Origin: Streptomyces cellostaticus
Lineage (GTDB): Bacteria > Actinomycetota > Actinomycetes > Streptomycetales > Streptomycetaceae
Direction of reading: 5' to 3'
Assembly (NCBI RefSeq): GCF_001513965.1
Contig: NZ_KQ948019.1
Coordinates: 148,008 to 212,007 of the forward strand
Length of the DNA stretch: 64,000 nt
Under the pieces are notes generated by a model that was given only the letters and a program-made list of their open reading frames with translations, searched no databases and was not told where the DNA came from. The translations under genes were made by a program, and so were the position numbers. Of the stretch, positions 1 through 9,714 are shown one piece after another. Numbering within the stretch: the stretch's first letter is position 1; each line of letters opens with the position of its first letter.

Positions 1-2
1 TC

Positions 3-2447
3 CAGGCCAAGCTCATTTCGGCAGGCCTCGAGGTCGAGACCGTCGAGCAGCTCGGCGCCGACCTCAAGGGTCCGCTGGTCGTCGGCCAGGTGCTCACCAT
101 CGAGGAGCTGACGGAGTTCAAGAAGCCGATCCGCTTCTGCACCGTCGACGTCGGCCGGGCCAACGGCACCGGCGAGCCCCAGGAGATCGTCTGCGGCGCC
201 CGTAACTTCTCCGTCGGCGACAAGGTCGTCGTGGTCCTCCCGGGCGCCGTGCTGCCCGGCGACTTCGCGATCGCCGCGCGCAAGACGTACGGCAAGACGT
301 CCCACGGCATGATCTGCTCCAGCGACGAGCTGGGCATGGGCGACGACGGCAACCACGGCATCATCGTGCTGCCGCCGGAGACCGAGGTCGGCAAGGACGC
401 CATCGAGCTGCTGGAACTGGTCGACGAGGTCCTCGACATCGCCGTCACCGCCAACCGCGGCGACTGCCTGTCCATCCGCGGCGTCGCCCGCGAGACCGCC
501 ATCGCCTACGGCCTGCCGCTGCGCGACCCGGCCCTGATCGACGTACCGGCCCCGAACGCCTTCGGCTACCCGGTCCAGGTCGGCGACCCGATGGGCTGCG
601 ACCGCTTCACTGCCCGCACGGTCACCGGTCTGAGCCCCGAGGCGCGCTCCCCGATCTGGCTGCAGCGCCGGCTGCAGAAGGTCGGCATGCGCCCGATCTC
701 GCTCGCCGTCGACGTCACCAACTACGTGATGATGGAGCTGGGCCAGCCCCTGCACGCCTACGACCGCGGGCTGGTCCAGGGCACCATCGGCGTGCGCCGG
801 GCCGAGGAGGGCGAGAAACTCGTCACCCTCGACGGCGTCGAGCGCAAGCTGCACGCCGAGGACCTCGTCATCACCGACGAGCGCGGCCCGATCGGCCTCG
901 CCGGCGTCATGGGCGGCGCCAACACCGAGATCGCCGACCACGACGATCTGGAGAACGCCACGTCCGACGTGGTCATCGAGGCCGCCCACTTCGACGCCGT
1001 CTCGATCGCCCGTACGGCGCGTCGCCACAAGCTGTCCTCGGAGGCCTCCCGCCGCTTCGAGCGGGGCGTGGACCCGCAGGCCGCCTCCGCCGCGGCCCAG
1101 CGCACCGTCGACCTGCTCGTGCTCCTCGCGGGCGGCACCGCCGAGGCCGGCGTCACCGAGGTCATCGCGCCCTCCGCTCCGCACACGATCACCGTCCCGG
1201 CGAACCACCCGGACAAGGTCGCGGGCGTGGACTACGGCCGCGAGATCGTCGTACGACGGCTCCAGGAGACCGGCTGCGACGTCTACGGGCAGGACGAGCT
1301 GATCGTCACCGTCCCGTCCTGGCGGCCCGACCTGACCGACCCCAACGACCTGGCCGAAGAGGTCATCCGTCTCGAGGGCTACGAGAACCTGCCCTCCACA
1401 CTGCCCAAGCTCCCCTCGGGCCGCGGCCTGACCCACCGGCAGCGGCTGCACCGCCGGGTCGGCCGGGCACTGGCCGGCGCGGGCTACGTCGAGGCGCCGA
1501 ACTACCCGTTCATCGGCGAGCAGGTCTTCGACCAGCTCGGCCTGGACGCCGACGACCCGGCCCGCCGCGTCGTGAAGCTGACCAACCCGCTCAACGACGA
1601 GGAGCCCGCGCTCCGTACGACGCTGCTGCCGGGCCTGCTGGGTGCCCTGCGGCGCAACGACGGGCGGGGCTCGCACGATCTGGCCCTGTTCGAGACGGGC
1701 CTGGTCTTCCAGCCGCACGAGGAGCAGCGCGTCGCCGGGCATCTGCCCGTCGACCGGCGTCCCACCGACGAGGAGATCGCCGAGCTGAACGCCGCGCTGC
1801 CCGAGCAGCCGCGGCACGTGGCCGTCGTCCTCGCGGGCGCTCGCGAGCAGGCCGGCTGGTGGGGCGGTGGCCGTCCGGCCGGGTGGGCCGACGCGGTCGA
1901 GGCGGCGCGCGCCGTCGCGCGTGAGGCCGGTGCGGAGCTGGTGGTGCGCAAGGGGCAGTACGGTCCTTGGCACCCCGGCCGCTGCGCCGAGCTGGTGGTC
2001 GTCGCCGACGGCGCGGAGAAGGTCGTGGGCCGCGCGGGAGAACTGCACCCGCGCGTCCTCAAGGCCCTGGGGCTGCCCGAGCGCACCTGCGCGATGGAGC
2101 TGGACCTGGACGCCCTGGAGGCGGTGGGCGACGGCGCCCCGCAGGCGCCGAGCATCTCCACCTTCCCGGTTGCCACGCAGGATGTCGCCCTCGTGGTCGA
2201 CAAGCCCGTTCCCTCGGCCGAGGTCGAGGCGGCGCTGCGTGAGGGTGCGGGTGAGCTCCTTGAGTCCATTCGGCTGTTCGATGTGTACGAGAACGCGGAG
2301 CAGCTGGGTGACGGGAAGAAGTCGCTGGCCTATGCGCTGCGGTTCCGGGCGGGTGATCGTACGTTGACCGTGGATGAGGCTTCTGCTGCTCGGGATGCGG
2401 CTGTTGCTCTTGCGGGCGAGCGTACGGGGGCTGTCCTGAGGGGCTGA
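3..2447 (+). CDS. pheT: Phenylalanyl-tRNA synthetase beta subunit, 5'-truncated by window edge
   Basis: PheT is the beta chain of the alpha2-beta2 cytosolic synthetase that charges tRNA(Phe). It carries the editing and anticodon-binding parts. The reading frame is open from base 3, so the start codon lies outside the window; about 814 residues are visible and probably only a few tens are missing. An N-terminal tRNA-binding (EMAP-like) region is followed by the B3/B4 editing domain, the B5 domain, a synthetase-like core and a C-terminal ferredoxin-fold anticodon-binding domain near the end. pheS is expected just upstream. The last bases run straight into an inverted copy of a dispersed repeat. 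Confidence 0.96.
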   Translation, partial: QAKLISAGLEVETVEQLGADLKGPLVVGQVLTIEELTEFKKPIRFCTVDVGRANGTGEPQEIVCGARNFSVGDKVVVVLPGAVLPGDFAIAARKTYGKTSHGMICSSDELGMGDDGNHGIIVLPPETEVGKDAIELLELVDEVLDIAVTANRGDCLSIRGVARETAIAYGLPLRDPALIDVPAPNAFGYPVQVGDPMGCDRFTARTVTGLSPEARSPIWLQRRLQKVGMRPISLAVDVTNYVMMELGQPLHAYDRGLVQGTIGVRRAEEGEKLVTLDGVERKLHAEDLVITDERGPIGLAGVMGGANTEIADHDDLENATSDVVIEAAHFDAVSIARTARRHKLSSEASRRFERGVDPQAASAAAQRTVDLLVLLAGGTAEAGVTEVIAPSAPHTITVPANHPDKVAGVDYGREIVVRRLQETGCDVYGQDELIVTVPSWRPDLTDPNDLAEEVIRLEGYENLPSTLPKLPSGRGLTHRQRLHRRVGRALAGAGYVEAPNYPFIGEQVFDQLGLDADDPARRVVKLTNPLNDEEPALRTTLLPGLLGALRRNDGRGSHDLALFETGLVFQPHEEQRVAGHLPVDRRPTDEEIAELNAALPEQPRHVAVVLAGAREQAGWWGGGRPAGWADAVEAARAVAREAGAELVVRKGQYGPWHPGRCAELVVVADGAEKVVGRAGELHPRVLKALGLPERTCAMELDLDALEAVGDGAPQAPSISTFPVATQDVALVVDKPVPSAEVEAALREGAGELLESIRLFDVYENAEQLGDGKKSLAYALRFRAGDRTLTVDEASAARDAAVALAGERTGAVLRG

Positions 2448-2448
2448 G

Positions 2449-2470
2449 CTCCCCGCGCCCCTAGGGGGGT
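2449..2470 (-). repeat. Dispersed repeat family A, copy 1 (inverted)
   Basis: Read on the minus strand this short segment matches the start of the GGGGCGCGGGGAACTGCGCG motif also found at 3648-3681, 46500-46520 and 49947-49970. It sits directly after the pheT stop and contains the palindrome CCCCTAGGGG at 2458-2467. Such GC-rich units are scattered at gene 3' ends in Streptomyces and may double as terminators or mRNA 3'-end structures. Confidence 0.55.
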
Positions 2471-2640
2471 TCCCGTGCCGCCAGCTGCATAAATGCGGGT
2501 TTGCTCAGGGTGGGCTCACTCATTCGAGTGGGAACTGGCGGTGATCTGGTCCTTCCGGGCCATGGCTCTGGACAGAATCGGACCGGCCTTTCGGGGTCGG
2601 TCCGTCTGCTCTGTCAGGGCCCACATGGGGGACCAGAGGC

Positions 2641-3708
2641 ATGATCCGCATCAAGGCACGGGCACCCACCACGCAGGGAGCCGTACTGCCCACGCTCTGG
2701 GGAGCCGTGGCGGTCGCCTACAAGTTCGGCTGCCCGCTCGCCCAGCAGGGCGGGCTCGGTGCACGCATCGTCACCAGCGCCGTGTTCCTCGCGGTCGGTA
2801 CCGGACTCATATTCCACGTCCGCCGTGCCCTGCTGCGCGAACTGAGGCAGGCCCGCCGGGTCGCCGGTGCCGCGCAGAGCGTGGTCCTGCGGCCGCTGCC
2901 GGCTCGCCTCGACGGTCTGAACGTCGCCGCGGCCCAGCTGTCCGCCGACCGCGGCGCGACGATCGGCGGCGATCTGTACGAGGCGGTCGCCACCGAACAC
3001 GGGGTCCGGGTGGTGATGGGCGACGTGCGCGGCCACGGCCTCGGCGCCCTCGGCACCGTCGCCGCCGTGCTCGGCAGCTTCCGTGAGGCGGTGCACGACG
3101 AGCCCGACCTCGGCTCCGTCCTGCGGAGACTGGAGCGCGCCCTGGCCCGGCACCTGCGCGAGCGGTCCCGTGCCGAACACCCGTCGAACGGTGCCCAGGA
3201 CCCGGACAACCCGGTCGCCGAGGAGTTCGTCACCGTCCTGCTCCTGGAGATCGGCCGGGACGGTGAACTGCGCGCCCTCAACTGCGGTCATCCCTGGCCG
3301 TATCTGGTCAGCGGCACCCGGGTGGAGCCACTCACCCGAGCCGATCCGCTCCCGCCCCTGGGCCCGTTCCCGCTGCCGGCGGAACTGGAGGCCCGCCCGT
3401 GCGGCCACCTCCTCCCCGGCGAGTCCCTGGTTCTCTTCACGGACGGAGCGGAAGACGCCCGGGACGCACGCGGCCGCTTCTTCTCCCTGCCGGCAGTGCT
3501 GCGTGAGGCCGTACACGACCACCCGCTCTCGGCCCAGACGATCCTTCGTACGGTCTTCAGGGCCCTTCTGCACCACACGGCGGGCACACCCACGGACGAC
3601 ATCGCGGTACTGGTCCTGCGGAACGACCGAAGGAACGTCGCCGTACCAGGGACGCGGGCAACTGCGCGACAAGCCCCCACAGACCGGCAGCCGACGACGT
3701 ACCGATAG
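2641..3708 (+). CDS. Membrane-anchored SpoIIE/RsbU-type PP2C phosphatase
   Basis: A predicted Ser/Thr protein phosphatase of 355 residues. An N-terminal part with one or two membrane segments (about residues 12-60) precedes a cytoplasmic PP2C/SpoIIE domain (about 85-330). The metal-binding aspartates are present: GGDLYE (Asp111), GDVRGHG (Asp128), FTDGAED and DDIAVLVL. In this family the usual substrates are phosphorylated anti-anti-sigma factors, but no partner-switching gene lies next to it, so the target is unknown. The last 20 or so residues are encoded by a copy of dispersed repeat A, so the native C-terminus has probably been replaced. The ATG at 2641 fits the start of the first hydrophobic segment. 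Confidence 0.85.
   Translation: MIRIKARAPTTQGAVLPTLWGAVAVAYKFGCPLAQQGGLGARIVTSAVFLAVGTGLIFHVRRALLRELRQARRVAGAAQSVVLRPLPARLDGLNVAAAQLSADRGATIGGDLYEAVATEHGVRVVMGDVRGHGLGALGTVAAVLGSFREAVHDEPDLGSVLRRLERALARHLRERSRAEHPSNGAQDPDNPVAEEFVTVLLLEIGRDGELRALNCGHPWPYLVSGTRVEPLTRADPLPPLGPFPLPAELEARPCGHLLPGESLVLFTDGAEDARDARGRFFSLPAVLREAVHDHPLSAQTILRTVFRALLHHTAGTPTDDIAVLVLRNDRRNVAVPGTRATARQAPTDRQPTTYR
3648..3681 (+). repeat. Dispersed repeat family A, copy 2 (inside PP2C 3' end)
   Basis: The segment reads GGGACGCGGGCAACTGCGCG followed by ACAAGCCCCC. It is a diverged copy of the unit at 46500 and 49947. Here it lies inside the coding sequence and encodes part of the phosphatase C-terminus, which suggests capture of the repeat after loss of an earlier stop codon. 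Confidence 0.55.
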
Positions 3709-3731
3709 CGGCACCCCGGGACTCGCAAAAC

Positions 3732-3773
3732 GGCCAAGCCGCCGCTTTCTGAGGGGGAGCCGACGGCTTGGCC
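3732..3773. terminator. Probable terminator after PP2C gene
   Basis: A perfect 10-bp inverted repeat, GGCCAAGCCG (3732-3741) and CGGCTTGGCC (3764-3773), encloses a 22-nt loop. It starts 24 nt after the phosphatase stop codon. There is no T-run, as is usual for high-GC actinobacterial terminators. Confidence 0.6.
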
Positions 3774-3918
3774 AGCCTCTTGCGAGGACTTTCAGTCAAC
3801 CGGCAGAACACGCTCCGCGACAGTGCGCACACACTGCGGATGCGGGCACTCCGTTCACACCCCGTGTGAAAGCGGACGCACTACGCTGACGGCACCAGGC
3901 GACTCGGGGGGCAATCCC

Positions 3919-5259
3919 ATGCAGCCCAATACTCTGCTCGACGCGATCCTGGACGAGGCGGGGATCTCACACGCCGGTCTCGCCGCCCACGTCAACCAGG
4001 CGGGCCGGAAACGCGGCCTTGCGCTCCGCTACGAACACACCGCCGTGGCACGGTGGCTGAAGGGCCAGCGGCCACGCGGCCAGGTGCCCGACCTGATCTG
4101 CGAGGTGCTCGCAGGACGACTGCACCGGCATGTCACCCTGGACGACATCGGCCTCGGGGTGCCGGGCGAGCCCAGCACCCCGCACGCCGGCTCGCTCTCC
4201 GGCTTCGTGGAGCGGGCCACCGCGCTGTGGCGCTCGGACGAACAGCAACGGGCGCATGTGCTCGGCGCTCCCGCGGTCACCGGCACCCCCGCCGTCATGC
4301 CGGTGTGGGAGTGGGAGAACCCGCCCGAGGACGTGGACGTCTCCCGGGGCGGCCGGCACCGGGTCACCGCCGCCGACATCGAGATGCTGCGGGCCGCCCG
4401 CACCCACTACGAGCAGATGTACCGCAAGGCCGGCGGCATCGCGACCCGCACCCGGATCGTCGGCTTCCTCAACGCCGAGGCGGCGCCGCTGCTGCGCGGC
4501 AGCTACACCGACGCCACCGGCCGCCAACTGCACCGGGCCACCGGCGGGTTGGTGGCGATCGCCGGTATCTGTGCCTACGACTCCGATGCGCACGGCCTCG
4601 CCCAGCGCTACTTCCACCAGGCGCTCAGGCTGGCCAAGGCCAGCGGGGACCGGGGGCTCGGGGCGTACGTGATCGCGCTGCTGGTCAACCAGGCGCTGTT
4701 CATGCGGGAGTACCGGCAGGCCGTCGCCTTCGCCGAGGCCGCGCTGCGCGCCGCCGGCAAGCACATCACCCCGGCCCTCGCCTCCGACCTGTACGCGATG
4801 CAGGCCAAGGCGTACGCCCACCTCGGCGACAGCAGCAGCGCGCTGTCCTGCATCCGCCGGGCCGAGACGGCCGCCGACCGCATCCGGCGCGGATACGAGC
4901 CCGACGAGACCGGCTACGTCCAGCCCGGCCTCGTCAACGTCCAGGTGGCCGAGGCGTTGCTGAGCCTCGGCGAACTCGCCGCCGCCCGGGAGCATGCGGC
5001 GGCCGCGGTCGACAACCCCGCCCACGACCGGGGCCGGGTGCACCGGCTCGCCATGCTCAGCACGATCGAACTGCGCCAGGGAAACGCCGACAACGCGGTG
5101 GCCACGGCCGTGCAGATGGCCGAGCAGGCCCGCGGGATGGAGTCCCAGCGGCTGCGCGACAGACTCCGCGCGGTGCGCGAGCACCTGGTGCGCTGCGGCT
5201 CGGCCGGAACCGCCGAAGCCGCCGAACTCATCGACGGCGCACTGCGCGTACCGCTGTAG
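3919..5259 (+). CDS. NsdA-like helix-turn-helix / TPR regulator
   Basis: A 446-residue protein of a family common in Streptomyces that includes developmental and antibiotic regulators such as NsdA. Residues 1-75 resemble a Cro/XRE-like DNA-binding region: the segment around HAGLAAHVNQAGRK continues to TAVARWLKGQRPRG. After a linker, about residues 150-440 are alanine-rich helical repeats (RYFHQALRLAKASGDRGLG, AYAHLGDSSSALSCIRRAE) of TPR type. A start further upstream at 3823 is possible, but ATG 3919 is preceded by a G-rich ribosome-binding site at 3906-3911 and begins at the conserved N-terminus. The regulated genes cannot be read from sequence. It sits 65 bp before a Nudix gene that contains a TTA codon. 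Confidence 0.8.
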   Translation: MQPNTLLDAILDEAGISHAGLAAHVNQAGRKRGLALRYEHTAVARWLKGQRPRGQVPDLICEVLAGRLHRHVTLDDIGLGVPGEPSTPHAGSLSGFVERATALWRSDEQQRAHVLGAPAVTGTPAVMPVWEWENPPEDVDVSRGGRHRVTAADIEMLRAARTHYEQMYRKAGGIATRTRIVGFLNAEAAPLLRGSYTDATGRQLHRATGGLVAIAGICAYDSDAHGLAQRYFHQALRLAKASGDRGLGAYVIALLVNQALFMREYRQAVAFAEAALRAAGKHITPALASDLYAMQAKAYAHLGDSSSALSCIRRAETAADRIRRGYEPDETGYVQPGLVNVQVAEALLSLGELAAAREHAAAAVDNPAHDRGRVHRLAMLSTIELRQGNADNAVATAVQMAEQARGMESQRLRDRLRAVREHLVRCGSAGTAEAAELIDGALRVPL

Positions 5260-5324
5260 GCACACTGTAGGTACACAGTCCCTGCTGCGATATTGCCACT
5301 TACTCGGCGGAAGGTGGCAGAACC

Positions 5325-5861
5325 GTGCAGTGGACGAAACAGAACGAACAAACTGTGTACGAAAATCGCTGGTTCAGCGTCAATCTCGCAGATGTCGAGC
5401 TGCCGGACGGCCGGCACCTCGACCACTTCCTGATCCGGCTGCGGCCGGTCGCCGTCGCCACGGTGGTCAACGAGGCGGGCGAAGTCCTGCTCCTGTGGCG
5501 CCACCGGTTCATCACCGACAGCTGGGGCTGGGAACTGGCCGCAGGTGTGGTGGAGGACGGCGAGGACATCGCCAGCGCGGCCGCCAGGGAACTGGAGGAG
5601 GAGACCGGCTGGCGGCCGGGACCCCTGCACCACCTGATGAGCGTGGAGCCGTCCAACGGCCTCACCGACGCCCGGCACCACATCTACTGGTCCGACCGGG
5701 GCGAGTACGTCGGACATCCCGTGGACGACTTCGAGTCGGACCGCCGTGAATGGGTCCCCCTCAAAGTCGTCCCCGACCTGATCGCCCGAGGGGAGGTCCC
5801 GGCCGCCAACATGGCGGCCGCGTTACTCCTGCTGCATCACCTGAGGCTCGCCGATGCCTAG
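5325..5861 (+). CDS. Nudix hydrolase with an in-frame TTA codon
   Basis: A 178-residue Nudix pyrophosphohydrolase, probably acting on a nucleoside-diphosphate derivative such as ADP-ribose or NDP-sugar. The Nudix box is intact at about residues 74-96: a Gly, then the metal-binding RELEEETGW helix. Several tryptophans before the box fit the ADP-ribose-pyrophosphatase-like branch. Leu167 is encoded by TTA (5823-5825), the rare codon read by the bldA tRNA in Streptomyces, so translation may be limited to late growth or development. The stop codon overlaps by 4 bp the stop of the convergent gene at 5858, which also has a TTA codon. Confidence 0.88.
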   Translation: MQWTKQNEQTVYENRWFSVNLADVELPDGRHLDHFLIRLRPVAVATVVNEAGEVLLLWRHRFITDSWGWELAAGVVEDGEDIASAAARELEEETGWRPGPLHHLMSVEPSNGLTDARHHIYWSDRGEYVGHPVDDFESDRREWVPLKVVPDLIARGEVPAANMAAALLLLHHLRLADA

Positions 5862-6115
5862 TGGGCCAGCGCCTGCCAGACCGTCACGACCAGCGCTCCC
5901 AGAGCCGTGAGCGCGGCGACCGAGGGCAGTGGCCAGCGTGCGTGTTCCAGTGAACTCATGCGGGTGTGCAGCTCGTCCACTTCCTTGGCGGTCTCCTTGG
6001 TGCGGTGACTGAGCAGGGCGAGTCCTCCCTCGACTCGGGCGTACGCCACGTCGAGGCGGCGCCGTAACTCTGCGAGTTCTCCATGGACCACGGGATGCTC
6101 TGGATCGGCGGTCAC
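5858..6115 (-). CDS. Small coiled-coil protein with one C-terminal membrane segment, TTA codon
   Basis: An 85-residue protein of no recognised family. Residues 10-58 are charged and heptad-like (ELAELRRRLDVAYARVEG, then TKETAKEVDELHTRMSSLEH). They are followed by one hydrophobic helix (about 62-83) and almost no tail, a tail-anchored topology. The GTG start at 6115 is preceded on the minus strand by GGAAAGGAG at good spacing. One leucine (codon 6065-6067) is TTA, which marks possible bldA control. It converges on the Nudix gene with a 4-bp stop overlap. Function is unknown; a role as a membrane-attached oligomeric partner is only a guess. Confidence 0.75.
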   Translation of the reverse strand: MTADPEHPVVHGELAELRRRLDVAYARVEGGLALLSHRTKETAKEVDELHTRMSSLEHARWPLPSVAALTALGALVVTVWQALAH

Positions 6116-6258
6116 GTGTCCACTCCTTTCCGTAGTCGAACGTGGTTGTTCCGCATCCCTTGCATGCGCATGAAGAGTGAACTCGCCTGGTGGGCGCCTG
6201 GGGAGAGTGTGCGAAGGGCATATGCGTGCCCGGCGCGCACACGGTGTGTGAAACAGAT

Positions 6259-6288
6259 GGGCCCGGCACCGAGTTCGGTGCCGGGCCC
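6259..6288. terminator. Strong bidirectional terminator hairpin
   Basis: A perfect 12-bp inverted repeat (GGGCCCGGCACC / GGTGCCGGGCCC) with a 6-nt GAGTTC loop. It lies just beyond the stop of the minus-strand dehydrogenase gene ending at 6310, so it most likely terminates that transcript. Confidence 0.8.
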
Positions 6289-6309
6289 GTAGGGCGTCGC
6301 TCTTCGTAA

Positions 6310-7170
6310 TCAGCCGTAGGTGTAGAAGCCCGAGCCGGTCTTCCGGCCGAGCCGCCCCGCCTCGACCATGCGCTGGAGCAGCGGGGGAGCGGCGTACAGC
6401 GGCTCCTTGTACTCGGCGTACATCGAGTTGGCGATGGAGACGATGGTGTCCAGGCCGATCAGGTCGGACAGCTTCAGCGGGCCCATCGGGTGGGCGCAGC
6501 CCATCTCCATGCCGTTGTCGATGTCCTCGCGGCTCGCGATGCCCGACTCGAACATCCGGATCGCGGACAGCAGGTAGGGCACCAGCAGCGCGTTCACGAC
6601 GAAGCCGGAGCGGTCCTGGGCGCGGATGGCGTGCTTGCCGAGCGCCTTCTCGGCGAACATCTGGGCGCGGCTGAGGGTGCCCTCGGAGGTGGTGAGCGCC
6701 GGGATCAGCTCGACCAGCTTCTGCACCGGGGCCGGGTTGAAGAAGTGGATGCCGACCACGTGGTCGGGGCGCGAGGTGGCGACCGCCAGCTTCACCAGCG
6801 GGATGGAGGAGGTGTTGGAGGCCAGGATCGCGTCCGGCCGGGTCACCACCTGGTCGAGCACCTGGAAGATCTCCGTCTTCACCTGCTCGTTCTCCACGAC
6901 GGCCTCGATCACCAGATCGCGGTCGGCGAACTCGCCGAGGTCGGTGGTGAAGCTGAGGCGCGCCAGCGTGGCGTCCCGCTCCTCCTCTGTGATCTTGCCG
7001 CGCTCGGCGGCCTTGGCCAGGGAGTTGAACAGCCGGGTACGGCCGATCTCCAGGGCCTCGCCGGTGGTCTCGGCGACCTTCACGTCCAGTCCCGCGCGGG
7101 CGCACACCTCGGCGATGCCCGCGCCCATCTGGCCGCAGCCCACGACTCCGACGCGCTCGATGTCGGTCAC
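6310..7170 (-). CDS. 3-hydroxybutyryl-CoA dehydrogenase family protein
   Basis: A 286-residue single-domain-pair 3-hydroxyacyl-CoA dehydrogenase, the length usual for the FadB2/HbdA type. It is expected to interconvert 3-hydroxyacyl-CoA and 3-oxoacyl-CoA with NAD(P) in short-chain acyl-CoA or butyrate metabolism. The N-terminal Rossmann motif GVVGCGQMGAGIAEV is clear, as are the NTSS motif and the catalytic-histidine motif HFFNPAPV. The C-terminal helical domain carries GFVVNALLVPYL and HPMGPLKLSDLIGLD. A much longer open frame exists upstream, but GTG 7170 (minus-strand GAAGGGAACGAT before it) gives the family N-terminus. It is monocistronic, with a strong hairpin behind it. Confidence 0.93.
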   Translation of the reverse strand: MTDIERVGVVGCGQMGAGIAEVCARAGLDVKVAETTGEALEIGRTRLFNSLAKAAERGKITEEERDATLARLSFTTDLGEFADRDLVIEAVVENEQVKTEIFQVLDQVVTRPDAILASNTSSIPLVKLAVATSRPDHVVGIHFFNPAPVQKLVELIPALTTSEGTLSRAQMFAEKALGKHAIRAQDRSGFVVNALLVPYLLSAIRMFESGIASREDIDNGMEMGCAHPMGPLKLSDLIGLDTIVSIANSMYAEYKEPLYAAPPLLQRMVEAGRLGRKTGSGFYTYG

Positions 7171-7342
7171 ATCGTTCCCTTCGCTGGTGTTCTCCGGCTC
7201 CGGCAGGACCTCCGGGTTTCGGCGCCTGCTCCGATCGTGCACGTTACCGCCAAGTATCGATGATCGATCGCCCGGGTGGGGGCATCCTGGGGCGCGGAAC
7301 GATCCGTGACGGAGCGGATCCGGAGCGTATGGGGGTGTGCAG

Positions 7343-8587
7343 ATGGGGCGGATGTCACGTCGTGCGTTCGCGTTGGCGGCGCTGTCGACGCTGGCGATGG
7401 CCCAGGGTGCCGCGGCGGCGCCGGGCCGGCGGGGTCCGGACGGCCCATGGACGGGGGCGGCCGCCGAGATGCGGGGCGTGTGGCTGGCGACCGTGGCCAA
7501 CCGCGACTGGCCCTCGCGCGCGGGCCTCACGGCCGCCGCGCAGCGCACCGAGCTGATCGCGCACCTCGACAGGGCGGTCCGTGACCGGCTCAACACAGTG
7601 GTCCTCCAGGTACGGCCCACCGCGGACGCCCTGTGGCCCTCGCCGTACGAGCCCTGGTCCCAGTACCTCACCGGCACCCAGGGCGAGGACCCGGGCTGGG
7701 ACCCCCTGGGCACCGCCGTGCGGGAGGCCCACGCCCGGGGCCTGGAACTGCACGCCTGGTTCAACCCGTACCGCATCGCCAACCACACCGACCCGGGCCG
7801 GCTGGCCGCCTCGCACCCGGCGCGCCGGCACCCGGACTGGGCGGTGCCCTACGGCGGGAAGCTCTACTACAACCCGGGCCTGCCCGAGGTCCGCGCCTTC
7901 GTGCAGCAGGCCATGCTCGACGCGGTCGGCCGGTACCCGGTCGACGCCGTCCACTTCGACGACTACTTCTACCCGTACCCGGTCGCGGGCCAGACCTTCG
8001 ACGACGACGACGCCTACGACGAGTACGGCGGCGACTTCCCCAGCCGGGCCGCCTGGCGCCGCGACAACATCGACCAGCTGGTGAAGGAGATGGCGGCGGG
8101 CATCAAACGGGTCCGCCCCGGCACCCGGTTCGGGGTCAGCCCTTTCGGGGTGTGGCGCAACGCCACGACCGACTCCCGCGGCTCGGACACCCGGGCGGGC
8201 GTGCAGACGTACGACGATCTGCACGCGGACACCCGTAGGTGGGTGCGCAACCACTGGATCGACTACATCGTCCCGCAGCTGTACTGGCACATCGGCAACG
8301 CCGCCGCCGACTACGCGACCCTGGTCGACTGGTGGGCCCAGGTCGCCAAGGGCACGAAGACACGGCTGTACCTCGGCGAGGCGCTGTACAAGGCGGGGGC
8401 CGCAGGACAGCCCCCGGCCTGGCGGGACCCGGTCGAGCTGTCCCGGCACCTCACGCTGGCCGCCGGATATCCGCAGGTGCGCGGGCACGTGTTCTTCGCC
8501 GCCAAGGACGTGGCTGCGGATCCGATCGGGGCGATGGCGCGGGTGGTCGCCGACCACTACGGGCAGCCGGCGAAGCCACCGCGCTGA
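7343..8587 (+). CDS. Tat-type exported glycoside-hydrolase-like protein (GHL10/DUF187)
   Basis: A 414-residue exported protein related to the GHL10 (YngK-type) TIM-barrel family, thought to act on glycans, possibly cell-wall polysaccharide. The N-terminus has a twin-arginine signal (SRRAFALAALSTLAMA) ending about residue 25. The mature part starts with the conserved EMRGVWLATVANRDWPS. Barrel motifs follow: NTVVLQVRP, ELHAWFNPYR, DAVHFDDYFYPYP and GVSPFGVWRN, with acidic residues in the FDDYFYP and YIVPQLYWHI segments. ATG 7343 is chosen because a G-run lies about 7 nt upstream; a GTG at 7337 is also in frame. It is divergent from the dehydrogenase gene. The exact substrate is unknown. Confidence 0.85.
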   Translation: MGRMSRRAFALAALSTLAMAQGAAAAPGRRGPDGPWTGAAAEMRGVWLATVANRDWPSRAGLTAAAQRTELIAHLDRAVRDRLNTVVLQVRPTADALWPSPYEPWSQYLTGTQGEDPGWDPLGTAVREAHARGLELHAWFNPYRIANHTDPGRLAASHPARRHPDWAVPYGGKLYYNPGLPEVRAFVQQAMLDAVGRYPVDAVHFDDYFYPYPVAGQTFDDDDAYDEYGGDFPSRAAWRRDNIDQLVKEMAAGIKRVRPGTRFGVSPFGVWRNATTDSRGSDTRAGVQTYDDLHADTRRWVRNHWIDYIVPQLYWHIGNAAADYATLVDWWAQVAKGTKTRLYLGEALYKAGAAGQPPAWRDPVELSRHLTLAAGYPQVRGHVFFAAKDVAADPIGAMARVVADHYGQPAKPPR

Positions 8588-8588
8588 T

Positions 8589-8786
8589 CTACTGCTTTTC
8601 CTTTTCCTTGTGCTTGACCTGGCAGTCGGGGCCGGGGGACATCACGGCCTCGTGTCCGTCCGGGAAGCGGACGCGGTAGGGCGGGTTGCCCTCCGGGCCC
8701 AGCACTTCCACGACTTCCGAGACATGGTCGTGTTGGCCGACCACCCTGCCGTGCTGGACAAGCTTGTCACCCACGCTTGCGCGCAT
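8589..8786 (-). CDS. DUF1918 small protein
   Basis: A 65-residue protein of the DUF1918 family, a small SH3-like beta fold frequent in actinobacteria. The pattern is typical: MRASVGDKLVQHG, then HVSEVVEVLGPEGNPPYRVR and GHEAVMSPGPDC. A Lys/Glu-rich tail (KHKEKEKQ) follows. Function is unknown; DUF1918 proteins are often found singly, as here. It converges on the preceding gene with a 1-bp gap. Confidence 0.88.
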   Translation of the reverse strand: MRASVGDKLVQHGRVVGQHDHVSEVVEVLGPEGNPPYRVRFPDGHEAVMSPGPDCQVKHKEKEKQ

Positions 8787-8802
8787 TAGGCCCTCCTCAC
8801 GG

Positions 8803-9712
<910 letters not shown>

Positions 9713-9714
<2 letters not shown>

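Noticed and set aside
2493..3086. 197-codon plus-strand open frame overlapping the start of the PP2C gene
   Set aside because: It runs in another frame over the phosphatase N-terminus, is Arg/Pro-rich like all shadow frames in this GC-rich DNA, and has no recognisable domain.
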